Source: Ochotona curzoniae (Eukaryota > Chordata > Mammalia > Lagomorpha > Ochotonidae). Taken from it: a stretch of DNA of 64,000 nt. The position numbers and the translations under genes are program-made. How positions within the stretch are numbered: the stretch's first letter is position 1; the number at the start of each line of letters is the position of its first letter. Positions 12,487-34,889 of the stretch are shown here, one piece after another. The notes under the pieces are model-generated. The model was not told where the DNA came from and searched no databases. It worked only from the letters and a program-made list of their open reading frames with translations. Where the stretch lies: positions 10,304,918 through 10,368,917 of the forward strand of contig NW_024467101.1 of the NCBI RefSeq assembly GCF_017591425.1, read 5' to 3'.

Positions 12487-12845
12487 TCAGTTGCTCCTCT
12501 TCTTCCTGCTCCTCCTGGTGATGTGGGTCCTCAGCTGTAACATCCAGGAACACCGAGGTGTCCCTCTTACTGGGGTCCTGCTGACCTGAGGTGTTCTCAC
12601 GGTAGGAATTGGGTCAGCGCTGGATGGTGGTGGCAGGTCATTGTCCAACTTCAGGGAGTGCCCGTCTTCCTTACGGCCTGGGGATGTGATGCCCTTCGGG
12701 GTTGTACAGTGCACTGCCTGATCCACCGTCCCCACCAGCCGCAGATGGTATGATAACTTGTCACTTAGGCTGTTGCTTTTCTTCAAGTTCAAGGTCTTGA
12801 GGCCAAGAGCCCCAAGGGCTCCCTTGGACAGCAGAGCTTTCACTG
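12487..12845 (-). pseudogene. Unidentified frameshifted coding remnant (candidate retrocopy)
   Basis: The minus strand is open for about 118 codons with a non-repetitive, protein-like composition: Lys/Leu-rich start, then 'KKSNSLSDKLSYHLRLVG', then an acidic/Pro-rich part. Just before the C-terminal end, another minus-strand frame carries a run of Asp, Glu and Gln residues that would continue better than the open frame, which turns basic. This suggests a one-base shift near 12,570-12,600. The frame opens after an in-frame stop at about 12,850, and the AG there has no pyrimidine tract, so it is not a convincing exon. No poly-A tail is visible. I do not recognise the parent protein. Confidence 0.35.
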
Positions 12846-13370
12846 AGATTCAGTTTGCTTTGGCTGGGTCATGAGCCTGTGGGAGCAGGCAAGTGCAAAC
12901 TCCAGCTGCCTCATCTCCCCCCTCCCTCCCCCAGCACTCTGAAATGTCGCTTCCAGATGCCCTGGGCACTCTCTCTGCCTCCATCCTTGACACAGCATCT
13001 CTCTCGCCTCTGCAGGGCTCTGCCGGCACACAGCCCTGGTGAGCAGGTGCACAGGCTGGAGCCCCAAGATGACGGTCCCCAGGGGAGGTACGTACACACA
13101 CAGCAGGTCCCTTGGAGTCCCTACTGCCCGGAAACAGGGTTTGGCCACAGTCCTGCAAGGGACTGACTGGACAGTTCTCCTGGGAGTCAGATAGAGAAGA
13201 CTGGCTGGGTCTCCCAAGGTGCCAGGGCACTTGTCCAGCGCCACCGCTCAGACTGTAGCCACCAGCCAGAACCCAGCCTGCAGAACTCGTGTGGCCTGTT
13301 TTGCCGACGCAAGCGTTTTGGCCGAGCTTGCTCAGCACCTCACGTGAGAGCTGCTTCGGCCCTTTGTTCC

Positions 13371-13445
13371 GGTCAAATCCCACCAACCAGCAAGTGGCAG
13401 AGGTGGGACTGGAACATGGGGTTTCCAAATGCAAGATGCTGACTA
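13371..13445 (+). repeat. MIR fragment
   Basis: Contains 'accagcaagtggcagaggtg' then a 'ggactggaacatggg' block, as in the MIR 3' half. Confidence 0.6.
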
Positions 13446-13646
13446 AGCATCCTCAAGGTGTTGGGGGTACAGAGCATGCTCAGAGCACTGGGCTGGGGCC
13501 TGCTGCTTCTCCTCCTGCTGGGGTGTCAACTTGCACTCGGGGTGCCTGGCAGCTTGCTCCCGGGTGCTGTGTGGATCCCTAGCTTCCTCTTGTCTATGGG
13601 TATCAGCCTGTTCTTTGCTCTCAGCTGTGGGACTTCACTGTCTGCC

Positions 13647-13746
13647 CCCTGCCCTGCCCTGCCCTCCCCTGCCCTGTCCTCCCCTGCCCTGCCCTGCCCT
13701 GCCCTGTCCTCCCCTCCCTTGCCCTACCCTGCCCACCCTGCCCCGG
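13647..13746. repeat. (CCCTG)n pentanucleotide tract
   Basis: About 100 bp of C-rich 5-bp units (ccctg, with cccct and tcctc variants). It produces long spurious Pro/Cys/Leu open frames. Confidence 0.9.
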
Positions 13747-13847
13747 GCCGGCCACTCTGGAGGGATTTTTGAGTAGCCTCACATTACCACCTGCAGAAAC
13801 TCTGGAATTCAGGATCCCAGTGAACCCCCAGTCTTTCTGGATTCTTT

Positions 13848-14178
13848 TTATTCCCCAAACATTTATGTTTCTGAATGGCAAAGATACACAGAGAGAGAGA
13901 GGGGAAAGGAAAAAACAGAGATCTCTCTGTTGGTTCCACTCCCCAAATGGCCACAGCAGCCAGGGCTCGGCCAGGCTGAAGCCGGGAGCCAGGAACTCCA
14001 TCTGGGACGCCCGTGTGGGTGCAGGAGCTCAAGCACTTGGGTCATTACCTGCTGCTTTTACAGGTGCATTATCAGAGAGCTGGGTTTCTGGAAGTGGAGC
14101 AGCCAGGATTTGAACTGGTACCCATATGAGATGCTGGTGCTTTAGGCAGCAGCTTAACTTGCTACATTACCGTGCCAG
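13848..14178 (-). repeat. tRNA-derived SINE
   Basis: Left A/T-rich part near 'aaacatttatgtttctgaat', middle 'ccccaaatggccacagcagc', right end 'acattaccgtgccagcc'. Confidence 0.85.
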
Positions 14179-14216
14179 CCATGAACCTCCCCATCTTTTT
14201 TTTAAGGTTTATTTCT

Positions 14217-14415
14217 GGGCCAAGCACGGTAGCCTAGTGGCTAAAGTCCTTGCCTTGCACAAGCCAGGATCCCATGTGGGTGCCAGTTCTAATCCCAGCT
14301 GCTCCATTTCCCATCCCGCTCCCTGCTTATGGCATGGGAAAGCAGTCGAGGATGGCTCAAAGGTTTGGGATCCTGCACCTGCATGGGAGACCCAGAAGAA
14401 GCTCCTGGCTCCTGG
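14217..14415 (+). repeat. SINE, left arm of a palindrome
   Basis: Head 'gggccaagcacggtagccta' on the plus strand. It runs to 'cctggctttgcgag' and then turns into its own reverse complement (14,420-14,597). Confidence 0.85.
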
Positions 14416-14419
14416 CTTT

Positions 14420-14612
14420 GCGAGCCCGGAGTTTCTTCCATGTCTCCTACATGGGTGCAGGGTTCCAAACCTTTGAGCCATCCTCGACTGCTTTCCCAGG
14501 CAGGGAGTTGGATGAGAAATGGAGCAGCTGAGAATGAACCATTGCCCATATGGGATCCCTGCACTTGCAGGGAGAGGATTAGCCAATTGATCTGGGCTCT
14601 GAACCCCCAGTC
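14420..14612 (-). repeat. SINE, right arm of a palindrome
   Basis: Reverse complement of the left arm. Positions 14,465-14,498 match 14,335-14,368 exactly over 34 bp, including changes not seen in other copies. It ends near 'tgatctgggctctg'. Confidence 0.85.
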
Positions 14613-15176
14613 TTGTAAACACAACAACAACAGGCCACATTTCTCTAGGAACAGGCCCCTGCTATTCTCGGATGCCCAGAGAAAGAGAGAAAGCCCGGGG
14701 TGGGGGGTGAGAAGCGGAAGTGACTTACACTTTTGTTTGTCAGGCACCGCCTTCCACCCGTGTCCACGGGTGCACCCCTGCTCTGCAGTGGGGGAAAGTG
14801 TGGCTGAGAAGGGGAAGGGGGCAAGCCGACTCCTCCCAAGTGGCAGGACAGGAAGTGCCGGGGCGGCCACGGCTTCCCCTGCGCAGCTGCACACTGACTT
14901 TTCTGGTGAATACGTGTTTTTCCGGTGAACGTCCTGTCCGAAGAGGAACGCTCGCTGCCTTCTCCCCGCTTGCTTCCGGCACAAGTCGCTAGAGATGCTG
15001 GGTCCTTCCTGCCCCGGCCCTTGAACTGGCTGTTTGCTCTTCTAGGAATGTCTTTCTCCACTTGACTGTCTCCTACCCATTGATCCTTGAATTCCAGTGG
15101 ATTGTTGTTCTCTCTCTAAATTTTCATAATGATCCAGGGAGACAGCTGAGGCGCTGCATTGTTTTTTTGTTTGCTT

Positions 15177-15410
15177 GTTTTGAATTTGTTGATTGCAAAG
15201 ACATACAGATCTTCCATCCTCTGGCTCATTTCCCGCATGCCTCCTGCAGCAGCTGCATACAGGGTCAGGCCACAGCAGTGCTGTCTGCCAGACTGCATGT
15301 TAGCAGGATGCTGGTATTGGGAGCAGACCTGGAACTAGAACCCAGGCCCTCCATTATGGGACCTGGGCATCCCAATCAGAGATTTAACCAACCATTGTGT
15401 CCAGCATGCA
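15177..15410 (-). repeat. tRNA-derived SINE, degraded
   Basis: Has the decayed 'gatcttccatcctctggctc' block and a head ending 'accattgtgtccagcatgc'. Confidence 0.7.
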
Positions 15411-15689
15411 TCCCACAAGGAAGGCATAGGGAGAAGTTAAGGACCTGGCCAGGGAGTAAGAATAGGACTCGGCTGCATGGCTCCAGAGTTCTTTGCAGGG
15501 GGAGGGATAATGGTAGGATTCCTCGGTGTTACTGCAGGTGTTCCTATGAATTAAGGTGAGTCAAGGGCTCAGCTCAGCGCCAAAGCCCATAGCCAAGTGC
15601 TCATGAATTATGCTGTGTCCCTAAATGCTTGCCTAGACACCTCTACTTTTCTGGGCTTGTGAAGACCTCCAGCTTACCTGCCTCCCTGA

Positions 15690-26647
<10,958 letters not shown>

Positions 26648-27059
26648 TTCCAGGTAGGCCCACAGACCTTGCTGGGGGCTCCCGCCCCGCCTCAGAACCC
26701 CCAGTTTCCAAACACTTTTGTCCTTCCAGAGGCTCCCCAGGAACAAGTGTCCACTCAGGTGGGCCGATCTGCCCCCACCCCTTCCATCAGAGGTTTCCAT
26801 GGTGACAGGCTGGGCCAGCTATTTATAGAACAGAAGCTTAGACTCCTGGTGGTGGACCAGCAATGCGGGCAGGGAGCTAAGTCGAACCTGCCAGAGGTTT
26901 GTGTGACATCAGGAAGGGGCACAGGCAGGAGCCCTGTGACAGGAGAGGATTCTGTCAAGTCGTTCTCGCATGGAATGCAGTGTGCCAGGCGGCCTTCGCT
27001 AAATGACCTCTGTGGGGTTTGGCCCAAAGCAATTAATTATTCTAATAATAGTCACGAGA

Positions 27060-27250
27060 AGTCCCGTGCTAAGAATAACCTCCGGGCACAGGGCCAGGGC
27101 CTCCCGCGTGTTACTCCTGGAACCCTCAGCATCCCTGGAAGGCAGGTGGACACAATTTCCCGTCTTAGCAAGGAGAAAAATCAAAGCGCGGAATGACGGC
27201 CTTGACTTAATCAGGGCTGCACGGCCACCAAGTGGCAGAAGCCCTGCCCC
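27060..27250 (-). repeat. MIR fragment, degraded
   Basis: Blocks like 'cacaatttcccgtcttagca' and 'ggccaccaagtggcagaagc' are in MIR order with heavy decay; orientation uncertain. Confidence 0.45.
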
Positions 27251-27364
27251 CCATCTCCTTCCCCTTCCCCAACCCTGAGAACCAGCTCCCCTGCAGTCTG
27301 TTGTCAGTAATGGGTTCCATACAGAAAGGCTTCAAAAAGTTCATGGAGAGCTGGAATGAATGAG

Positions 27365-27660
27365 TGGGGAGCCAGCATTTGCACCAAGCAGCCAAGATCG
27401 CTTGCTTCCCAGAGGACGGTGCCTGTGGTTGATTCTTGCTCCTGCCTGACTCCAGATCTCTGCTGGTGTACACCCTAGGAGGCAGTGGGTGATGGCTCAA
27501 GTGGGTGGGTATCTGCAGCCACCCAGCCTGGGAGACTTGGATGGAGTTCTGGACCCCTGGCTTTGAGTTGGCCCAGACCCTGACATTGTCATCATTTAGA
27601 AAGTGAACCAGTAGGTAAAAGATCTCTTTTCTGTCTCTCTCAAAAAGAAAACAAAATTTA
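27365..27660 (+). repeat. tRNA-derived SINE, degraded
   Basis: Starts 'gagccagcatttgcaccaag' and ends 'gatctcttttctgtctctct' plus an A-rich tail. Confidence 0.7.
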
Positions 27661-27825
27661 AATTCATGCATATGTGAGGCTTCCAAAAATTCATAGAAAA
27701 GTCATATTCTGAAAAATCTGTGCATAGATTTCAAAGTAAGTCTTACAGAAAAATCAACTACATCTTCTAACTCCATTTTTCCACACACCTTTTTGGAGTG
27801 CTATTGTATTTTGCTAAGGGGTTTT

Positions 27826-28085
27826 TGTTAAAGTTCCTCCATCCACTGGTTCATTTTCCAAAAGGCTGTAATGGCTGGGGCTCGGCCGACCTGAAGCCAG
27901 GAGCCTCTTCCACATCTCCCATGTGGGTGCAGGGTCCCATGGACTTGGGCCATCTTTCCCTGCTTTCCCAAGCAAATTAACAGGGAATTAGGTTGGAACG
28001 GGAGCAGCCAGGACTTGAACTTGTGTCCATATGGGGTGCCAGCCCCACAAGCTAAAGCTTAGGCTACTACATGAGTGTTGGCCCC
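27826..28085 (-). repeat. tRNA-derived SINE
   Basis: Left 'ttcctccatccactggttca', right 'ctactacatgagtgttggcc'. It is flanked on both sides by a related stretch of about 47 bp that is not part of the SINE (see findings). Confidence 0.82.
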
Positions 28086-29094
28086 TCAAAATAAACTTGC
28101 TTTTCAATTCTGTTTTTTCATGCACTTTTTGGAGTGCTGCTGTATTTTGCTAAGCGATAAGGAAAGGGCTTTTGAGGTGTGGAATTCAAGGATTTGAGGA
28201 ACTCCACGGTTGACCCCTCCCAGCCTCTATTGGCCCCATCTCGGGGATGGGGACGCCTCGATGTTCACCCCGGAATGTGGTCATGAGATGCAGTGAGCTG
28301 GGTTCTCCTGTGGTCTCAGGCTCTGGCGCTAAGGCCCCTGGGAACGCCCTCCCTCCTGAGTGTCCCCCAGCCTCTTTATCAGGCTCAAAGAAATAGGAGG
28401 GAAGGAAGGAGACCTCTGGGGAGACCAGCACCAGCCTGCACTGTGCCTGACCTGATTGGAATGGAACTGCTGGCCTCAACTCCGTGTTCAGTCTCCTGCC
28501 TTCCGTTTGGATCATCAGCAGACTCTGAAGTTCCTGGGGTTGGGGGGTGGGAGGGGGCTGCTCATCGGGCTTTCTATGTTGAGCTGGGCTAAGATCCCAG
28601 ACCTCTGTTTCATTCCAGAGGAAAGGAGAGGGACCCTGGCCTGGGAGACAGCGTTTCTGTGTGTGAACTTCCTCACCCTCCGTTCCCATGGCGCAGCCCC
28701 TGCTTTACTGTTTAAATGAGATAGCCCATGCCAGTGTGTGTACTTTAGTTAGTCCCCACCACGGACTCAGCCTCCAACAAATGCCGTTCGTTCCCAGCCT
28801 GGCCTCCGGGAACCTGTTAGCCTTGACCATGTGCGTGTATATGTGGTCGCTGGCACTTGCTGGTTATAAACGAGAAATGTCTGTCTCTGGGTTCGGGTGG
28901 CTGCAGGTGGAGAGAGATGCGAGCAGGAGCTCAAGAACTCTTGGCACATTCAAGTTCTCTGTGGCCATCCGGGGTGCCTCTATAAAGCTGTCCCGCTTCT
29001 TGCGCGTGCATCTGCCATCACTCGGATAAATATAAAATGCTCTATTTCAGAATCGCTACCCTGGCCCTCATTGGCTCTTTCTCTCCACCTCCAG

Positions 29095-29650
29095 ATCTCT
29101 GCAAATGGCTTTGTCGCCAAGAAGACCAGAAACTGCATTCGAGTGGGAATCAGACCTCTAATCCAAGCATATTGCTTGCTATTAATCACCCGAAAACAGG
29201 ACTGCTTAATGGGGAATGTATTTGCATATGTTTGCAAAAAAAAAAAAAAGCCGAATCACGGAACGCTACACCTTGGAACCCCGTCTAGGGTGGAGAGCCG
29301 AGTATGGAAGCAGTCCTCTTTGAAACTTAGGTATTTTCTAATTTCACTCCCAAAACCTCAAGAACTGGTTTTGTTTGTTTTATTTTGTTTTGTTTTGTTT
29401 TTTAAAGAAACAGACTCGCCATCTTCCTTAATTCCCAGGACTGCCTCGGTGGCTTTGTTTGCTCCAGCAAGGCCCACCGCCTGTGCCTCTCAGCTGTTGA
29501 CCCCGACTTGGAAAACTCAGAGAATCTATTTAAAAAGTTAATATATGAGGCTTTCTTGGGACTTTCCTCGGTTCTACCCAGTTCCCCGGGAAGGGGTTGG
29601 GGGAAGCGGAGCGGGCGGGGATTATTTGAATAAAAATGAACACAGTCTCA
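29095..29650 (+). other. TPST2: Probable TPST2 3'UTR-only last exon
   Basis: Begins after a strong acceptor: a pyrimidine-rich stretch ending in CCACCTCCAG at 29,094. It has no coding frame and ends near AATAAA at 29,629-29,634. It would join to the donor 6 bp after the TPST2 stop. The distance is too short to trigger nonsense-mediated decay. It contains ATTTGCAT at 29,220-29,227 and a T-rich run at 29,370-29,404. Assignment is inferred from splice signals and position, not from a recognised transcript. Confidence 0.55.
29629..29634 (+). terminator. AATAAA poly(A) signal, probable TPST2 end
   Basis: Canonical hexamer followed by a GT/T-rich stretch ('tcatctgtctgtgcctcgct'). Confidence 0.55.
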
Positions 29651-30647
29651 TCTGTCTGTGCCTCGCTCTGTGCCTGTGAGTAGATTGTTCCTGCATGGTG
29701 ACCGTTGTCACATGGACCGGGGACAGGTGGGAGGAGCTGGAAGGCAGGTCTGTGGCAAGCACGGCTGAGCTGTGTCGCCTCCCCGGCCACGCTCAGGTTT
29801 GATGACTTGGTCTGGGGACTCGGAGAACTCAGAAGGGTTGCTCCACTCATGGTTGTGGGAGGAGCCCACACGGCAGCATGGGGTCTCTCGGGTGCTCTAT
29901 GCTTAATCTCCCTGTGTGAGGATGTGTGGCACGTGGGGATGGCCACCCAGGAGGTCCACCCGAGCCTCAGGGTCCACACTGCTTACTGGAGGGCAAGTCA
30001 CCCATGGAGGGGAGCTGGCATGTGACCTACTTCCTCTGTCACTGGCTCCTGCAGAGGTCAAAGTGAGGACACAGCAGGCCCAGGCCCTGCTCGATGGTTA
30101 CTAGCACACTATTCATGCAGACAGTACCTCTGGCCTGCTATGGCCATGGCCCCGGCTGCACAGGGACAGCAGAGCCCTCAGAGGGCCAGTGCCCTGTGGG
30201 GACACTCAAAGCCTGCCCAGGGAGCCCCATCCTGGACGGTCCCAGTTCCGAGTCCTTGAGGACTGAAGCATTGACATCCACACTGTTAACCTTTCAAAGA
30301 GGCTCTGGGAAGCTTTCAGAGTTGAGTTGCATGCATGATTGGAGTTAGGCTGACCCTGCCAGCTATATGGCTTGAGCCTTCAGCTCTTCACGTACCAAAT
30401 GGGGAAGTGAAAGCTTTCTGGGTTTGTGGAGAGCAGCTAGCAGGTGATGCCGGCGACAGAGCCTGGCCTTGCCGAGCCATCATTGTGAGGGGGTCAGTCA
30501 GATGTCCTCTTGGCCTGCAGCTAGGGGACAGTCTTGTTACCTGTACCAAACAAGCTGCATATAGTTCAGTATCCTGACAGTCACCAACTGGGCTGAGCCG
30601 TCAGGCTCTGTTTTGGAATGTTCTGCTAAAACAATGATTTCTTGAGG

Positions 30648-30958
30648 AAGGGAGCCAGTGTTGTGTCACAGCAAGTTAAGTTGCTGCCTAGATGTCTGCA
30701 CTCCACAGTGCTGGTAAGGAATCCTGGCTGCTCTGCTTCCAATTCAGCTTCCTGTGGATGCTCCTGGGAAGGGAATGGACGAGAGCCAAGGAGTTGGGTT
30801 CCTGCCACCCATCTGGCAGATCCAGATAGAGTTCCTGGCCCCTGGCTTCAGACTGGTCCTGCCCTAGCCTGTTGGGGGACAGTCTCCCCCTCCTGTACTC
30901 CAAAGCCCATTGGTGTCACTGTGCTTTTCAAATATAAATCTGGTTTTTTTTTTAAGTG
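30648..30958 (+). repeat. tRNA-derived SINE
   Basis: Starts 'gggagccagtgttgtgtcac' and ends 'aaatataaatctggtttttt'. Confidence 0.8.
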
Positions 30959-31659
30959 TCATATCTATGCAGAAGGTGAACCCCTACCGTGGGGAAGGAA
31001 TAGAGTTAATGGACACATCCCATCTCAGACAGTGACCCCCTTCCCTCATCTTCCCCCAGACCGAGGGACTAATGGCCATGTGTGTTTCATTGTCTCAGTT
31101 CTGGGAGCTAAGCAGAGTGAGCTGGAAAAGTCTCCAGTCAGATGGCAGCTGGCACTTAGGGTCATCTGAAAACTACCCTTTATACCTGTTGCCTGGGTTG
31201 GCATGGCTGTGGCACCTGGAGATGCCAGGGTGTCTCCCTCTGTACAGCCTCTGTGTACCACCTTGGACCTCTTTGTGACATGGCGGTCTTCCCGATGCTG
31301 GTCTCCTTCAAGAGCAAAGGTTACAAGGGGCAGGAGGCAGAACCGCAGGCCAGCGGAAGGCATATGGCTGGAATGGGCTCAGTGCCACTTCTGCCTCAAT
31401 CTGGCTAAGTAGTCCCTGAGCCTCCTTCTCTCCTCCACATCAAGGAAGTGGAGGAAAAGGCAGATGGCAGAGTGGAAGGCCACCTTGCCAACGTGTATGC
31501 GGTGTGGGAGATGTCGTTGCTGGCAGTCTTTGGACATACAGTTGGCCACAGCCACCGTAAGAAACAAGCGATCGGCTTCAATGGAAGATGCCAGAATGAC
31601 TCCTGAATGTCTGTGATATGCCAGTCCTCAGCCCGAACATCCAGGACTGGGTAGGGCCC

Positions 31660-31790
31660 AAACCGGAAGCCATGGGTTCCTTGTGTGTGGCCAGGAGCCC
31701 AGCTCCTTTAGTCATCGCGACTGCCTTCCATGGTCTGCGTTAGCAGGAAGCTGGAGTCAGGAATTAAAGATGACGACCAATTGCAGAGAC
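31660..31790 (-). repeat. SINE fragment, degraded
   Basis: Weak 'gttagcaggaagctggagtc' block of a minus-strand SINE. Its neighbours to both sides are too decayed to place. Confidence 0.45.
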
Positions 31791-31919
31791 TCCAATACAA
31801 GAAGCAAACAACCAGTGGCTTAGCCTCCAGGCCAGACCTAAGCTCCTTCCCTTACCATTCACCAAAAGTCAACCACCAGTCCCAGGAATTACTTTCACAC
31901 TGTGACAGATATATACATG

Positions 31920-32035
31920 GACACTGCCCTCCTCTCCTCCCCTCACTCCTTCCCTTCCCTCCCTTCCTCTCCCTTCCTCTCCCCTCTTCTCTTTTTCTGT
32001 CACTCTGCCTTCCAAATTAAAGAAATATTAAAAAG
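31920..32035 (+). repeat. SINE 3' end with expanded C/T tract
   Basis: About 70 bp of CCTT/CCCT-type repeats followed by 'ctgccttccaaattaaagaa', as in the SINE 3' end. Confidence 0.6.
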
Positions 32036-32699
32036 AATACATAAGTACTCATTAAATATTTGTTGATGAGCAAAAGAATGACTCCTGAAATCTGTGGCTC
32101 CCACTTTCCCCTTGTGCTTTGGAGCTTGCTTGTTTTAAAGGTAATGCCCCAGGCCTGTGCAGCTTCACATCCTGGCTTTCTATAGAAAGAGTCTTCATGA
32201 ATTTTCAAATGATAAACAGGATCGAAACCATCTGTAAGGAGCATGTAGGGGAAGATCAGATTTGCTAATCTCAGCTGATCTGGACTTTTCTTGCTGCCAA
32301 GTTCAGGACAACAGCTATATTTTTGTGACAGAACTCAAAATAAGCACCAGCCATGCGCAACCGTATAATGTCACCGTCCTAGAAAAAGTACATGTGCTAG
32401 ACTTTAAATATATCAGCTCTGAAATGTCACTTAAGGATTGTTTCTATGGTACCAACCTATTTTAAGTTGTAAAAATGGTGTGAGATTTTTTTTTTTTCCC
32501 CCCAGAGGCGGTCTGGAAGCTGTGTTGGAGGGTCTGGGGTGGGGATGGGGAACAGCCTGGGGGGAGTCCGAATTGGATGATTCACATGTGGATTTGACTG
32601 TGTGACCCCGCACACACAAGAGTCCCTCCTATATTAGCTTAAGTAGGGCTGTACGTCTGGTGTTGTCAAGGAGGCAGAGTCTGGAAGCCCCGAGTTCTA

Positions 32700-32800
32700 G
32701 GCCCGACTCCACCCTTACATTCACTGTGGGGCACTGACCTTCACCTTCATGCCCCTCACCTCCCGTCGTCCTCTCCGTGAAAGGAACGAGTGATGTGTGT
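32700..32800 (-). repeat. MIR fragment
   Basis: Minus-strand MIR order: 'ggggcactgaccttcacctt' then 'cgtgaaaggaacgagtgatg', decayed. Confidence 0.45.
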
Positions 32801-33129
32801 CACCTGGAGCTCTGCCTCCTGAGTGGAAGAGCCATGTTGCTCGGCAACCCCTTCCAGGAAGGCCACGTGTCAGAGCGCCTTATGGGAAATTTAAACTTGG
32901 GTTCTTCTTGGAAGTGATAGCAAATCAGGGTCGACATGAGACTCTGAACTTCAAATTCTTGCTATTTATTTATTGATTGATTTAGTCTCGCTTTTCCAAG
33001 GGCTGGGTGTTTGGACCCAGAAATCCCAAGAGACTCCCTAGAGATGGGGCACTGACTGGGCTTTTAGATGAAAATAGCCACAACCAGTTTCCAAACTCCA
33101 ATTATTCTGGCTTTCTGTGTATTCATCAG

Positions 33130-33275
33130 CTCTTGTCGTCCTAGGATCCTCAGGCAGCAGTAAGGTCATTGTCTCCAGTTTGCAGATCAGAGAACTGCGG
33201 ATGGAGAGTTGACCCATCCTGCTCCAGGTCCCATGTCTGGCAAACAGCAGAGCAGAGATCTGTATTCATGTCATT
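33130..33275 (+). repeat. MIR fragment
   Basis: Contains 'cagatcagagaactgcggat' and 'ctggcaaacagcagagcaga', as in MIR. Confidence 0.55.
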
Positions 33276-33341
33276 GTAAAGCCTCATTTGAAAAAAAAAA
33301 AAAAGTTGTACTTAAAGAAACATCTCTCTCTCTCTTTTTTT

Positions 33342-33661
33342 TTTTAAAGATTTATTTTCATTATGAAACCAGATATAGAGAGGAGGAGAGATAGAGAAGA
33401 TCTTCCATCTGATGATTCACTCCCCAAGTGACCACAACGGCCGGTACTGTACCAATTCGAAGCCAGGAGCCAGGAACTTCCTCTGGGTCTCCCACGCAGG
33501 TGCAGGGTCCCAAGGCTTTGGGCTGTCCTCAACTGCTTTTTCAGGCCACAGGCAGGGAGCTGGATAGGAACTGGAGCTGCCGGGATTAGAACCAGCGCCC
33601 ATGTGGGATCCTGGCCTGTGCAAGGTGAGGACTTTAGCCACTAGGCCACGCCGCTGGGCCC
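33342..33661 (-). repeat. tRNA-derived C-type SINE, young-looking
   Basis: Near-consensus. Left AAAGATTTATTTTCATTATG, right 'taggccacgccgctgggccc'. Short flanking repeats 'aacatctctctctctc' and 'aaaaatctctctctta' look like an imperfect target-site duplication. Confidence 0.92.
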
Positions 33662-33679
33662 GAAAAATCTCTCTCTTAA

Positions 33680-33845
33680 CTATCGGAAATGAAGCTGCCC
33701 ACTTGGTACCCTAACTGGGCCCCCCGCCTGGGTAGTAGGGACACACGGGCTTGAGCTCCCACCTGCTGACTCTTAGGGTCTGCACTGGCAGGAAGCTGGA
33801 ATTGGAAACACAGCCAGCAGACACATCCGGGCCCTCTGATATGAA
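33680..33845 (-). repeat. SINE fragment, degraded
   Basis: Old minus-strand copy missing its tail: 'tctgcactggcaggaagctg', 'gaaacacagccagcagac'. Confidence 0.5.
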
Positions 33846-33917
33846 GTGTGAGCATTGTGGCTTCTGGGCCAAATTGCCTGCTCTGCAGTCTGCACACTCT
33901 CCTTCTCATGGTTCCAT

Positions 33918-34190
33918 TTATCGATTCGAAAATTAAAGAGTCGTATAGAGACTGGTCTTCCACGCACTGGTTCATTCCCCACATGGCTGTAATGGTCAGG
34001 GCTGGCCCAGGCTGGGGCCAGCCACCAGGAGCTCCATCCAGGTTGCGCTGTGAGTTCACAGGTCTAAGCACTTGGGTTATCCTTCACTGCGTTTCCTAGG
34101 CATCTTCACAGGCAGCAGGCTCAGAAGTGGAGAAGCCGGGACACGAACTGGTGTCCCTATGGGATGCCGGCATCCTAACAGTTACCTTTC
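33918..34190 (-). repeat. tRNA-derived SINE
   Basis: Left 'atttatcgattcgaaaatta', middle 'cccacatggctgtaatggtc', right 'gatgccggcatcctaacagt'. Confidence 0.75.
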
Positions 34191-34439
34191 CTCACGACAT
34201 CATGTAGGAGTTGCAAGTCTGTACTCCCGAGTCACCCCATGACCGTGTGCAAAATACCCTCCTGCAGAAGCCACCAGGCTGGGTCCATTTGGTGACACAG
34301 ATCCACCCGCGCCTGTCTCGTCATTCAAATCAGTGCATTTCCATCCACTGTATGGCAAAGCCAGGGTCACAACCACAGAAAGCCGTGCTCGCTCACGCTT
34401 GCTTCCAGCCAATCTCTCCGTTTCCCTTGGTCCCTGGAG

Positions 34440-34595
34440 TCTGTTAGACCCTCTCCTTCTGCTCCTGGCTTCGGATTGGCTCAGTTGTGGCCGTTGCTGC
34501 CACGTGGGGAGAGAATCAACGAATTGAAAAGCTGTCTATCTCTCCTCTGTAAATCTGTCTTTCCAATACAAATTAAATAAATCTTAAAAATTTTA
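34440..34595 (+). repeat. SINE 3' half
   Basis: Starts within 'cctggcttcggattggctca' and ends 'attaaataaatcttaaaa'. No head. Confidence 0.8.
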
Positions 34596-34609
34596 CTTTT
34601 AAGATGGGC

Positions 34610-34626
34610 AGCGGGGGGGGGGGGGA
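34610..34626. repeat. G homopolymer
   Basis: G run after the SINE tail. Confidence 0.8.
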
Positions 34627-34889
34627 TCTTTGTTGTTCACTGAATCCTTTGGGCCTCCCACAGTGCAAGCACAGGTACTATTTATATAATCACATCCGCG
34701 CGTGGACAGACTCTGCCACCTGTTACACCCGTCAGAAAAGCACTATTTCTCGGAGAACTCTAGAACACTCTCCCATCCTTTGCTCACCAACTCTAATCCC
34801 CACTTTATACATTTAGATTCGAAACGCTACTCTTTTTAGTTCCCCAGCCTGTCACCCAAGGATCAAACCAGCTCTAGCGTCGCAACTCT

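Larger units (their letters stand above)
29660..34880. other. Intergenic region between TPST2 and TFIP11
   Basis: No gene supportable. Contents are SINEs and MIRs listed separately and a C/T-rich tract at 31,920-31,990. I see nothing in 29,660-30,640, 30,960-31,590, 32,040-32,690 and 34,200-34,430 beyond faint repeat remnants. Confidence 0.75.

Noticed and set aside
12850..13434. A 194-codon minus-strand frame
   Set aside because: Low-information composition, open also in other frames, contains a MIR piece, and has no splice signals or recognisable motif.
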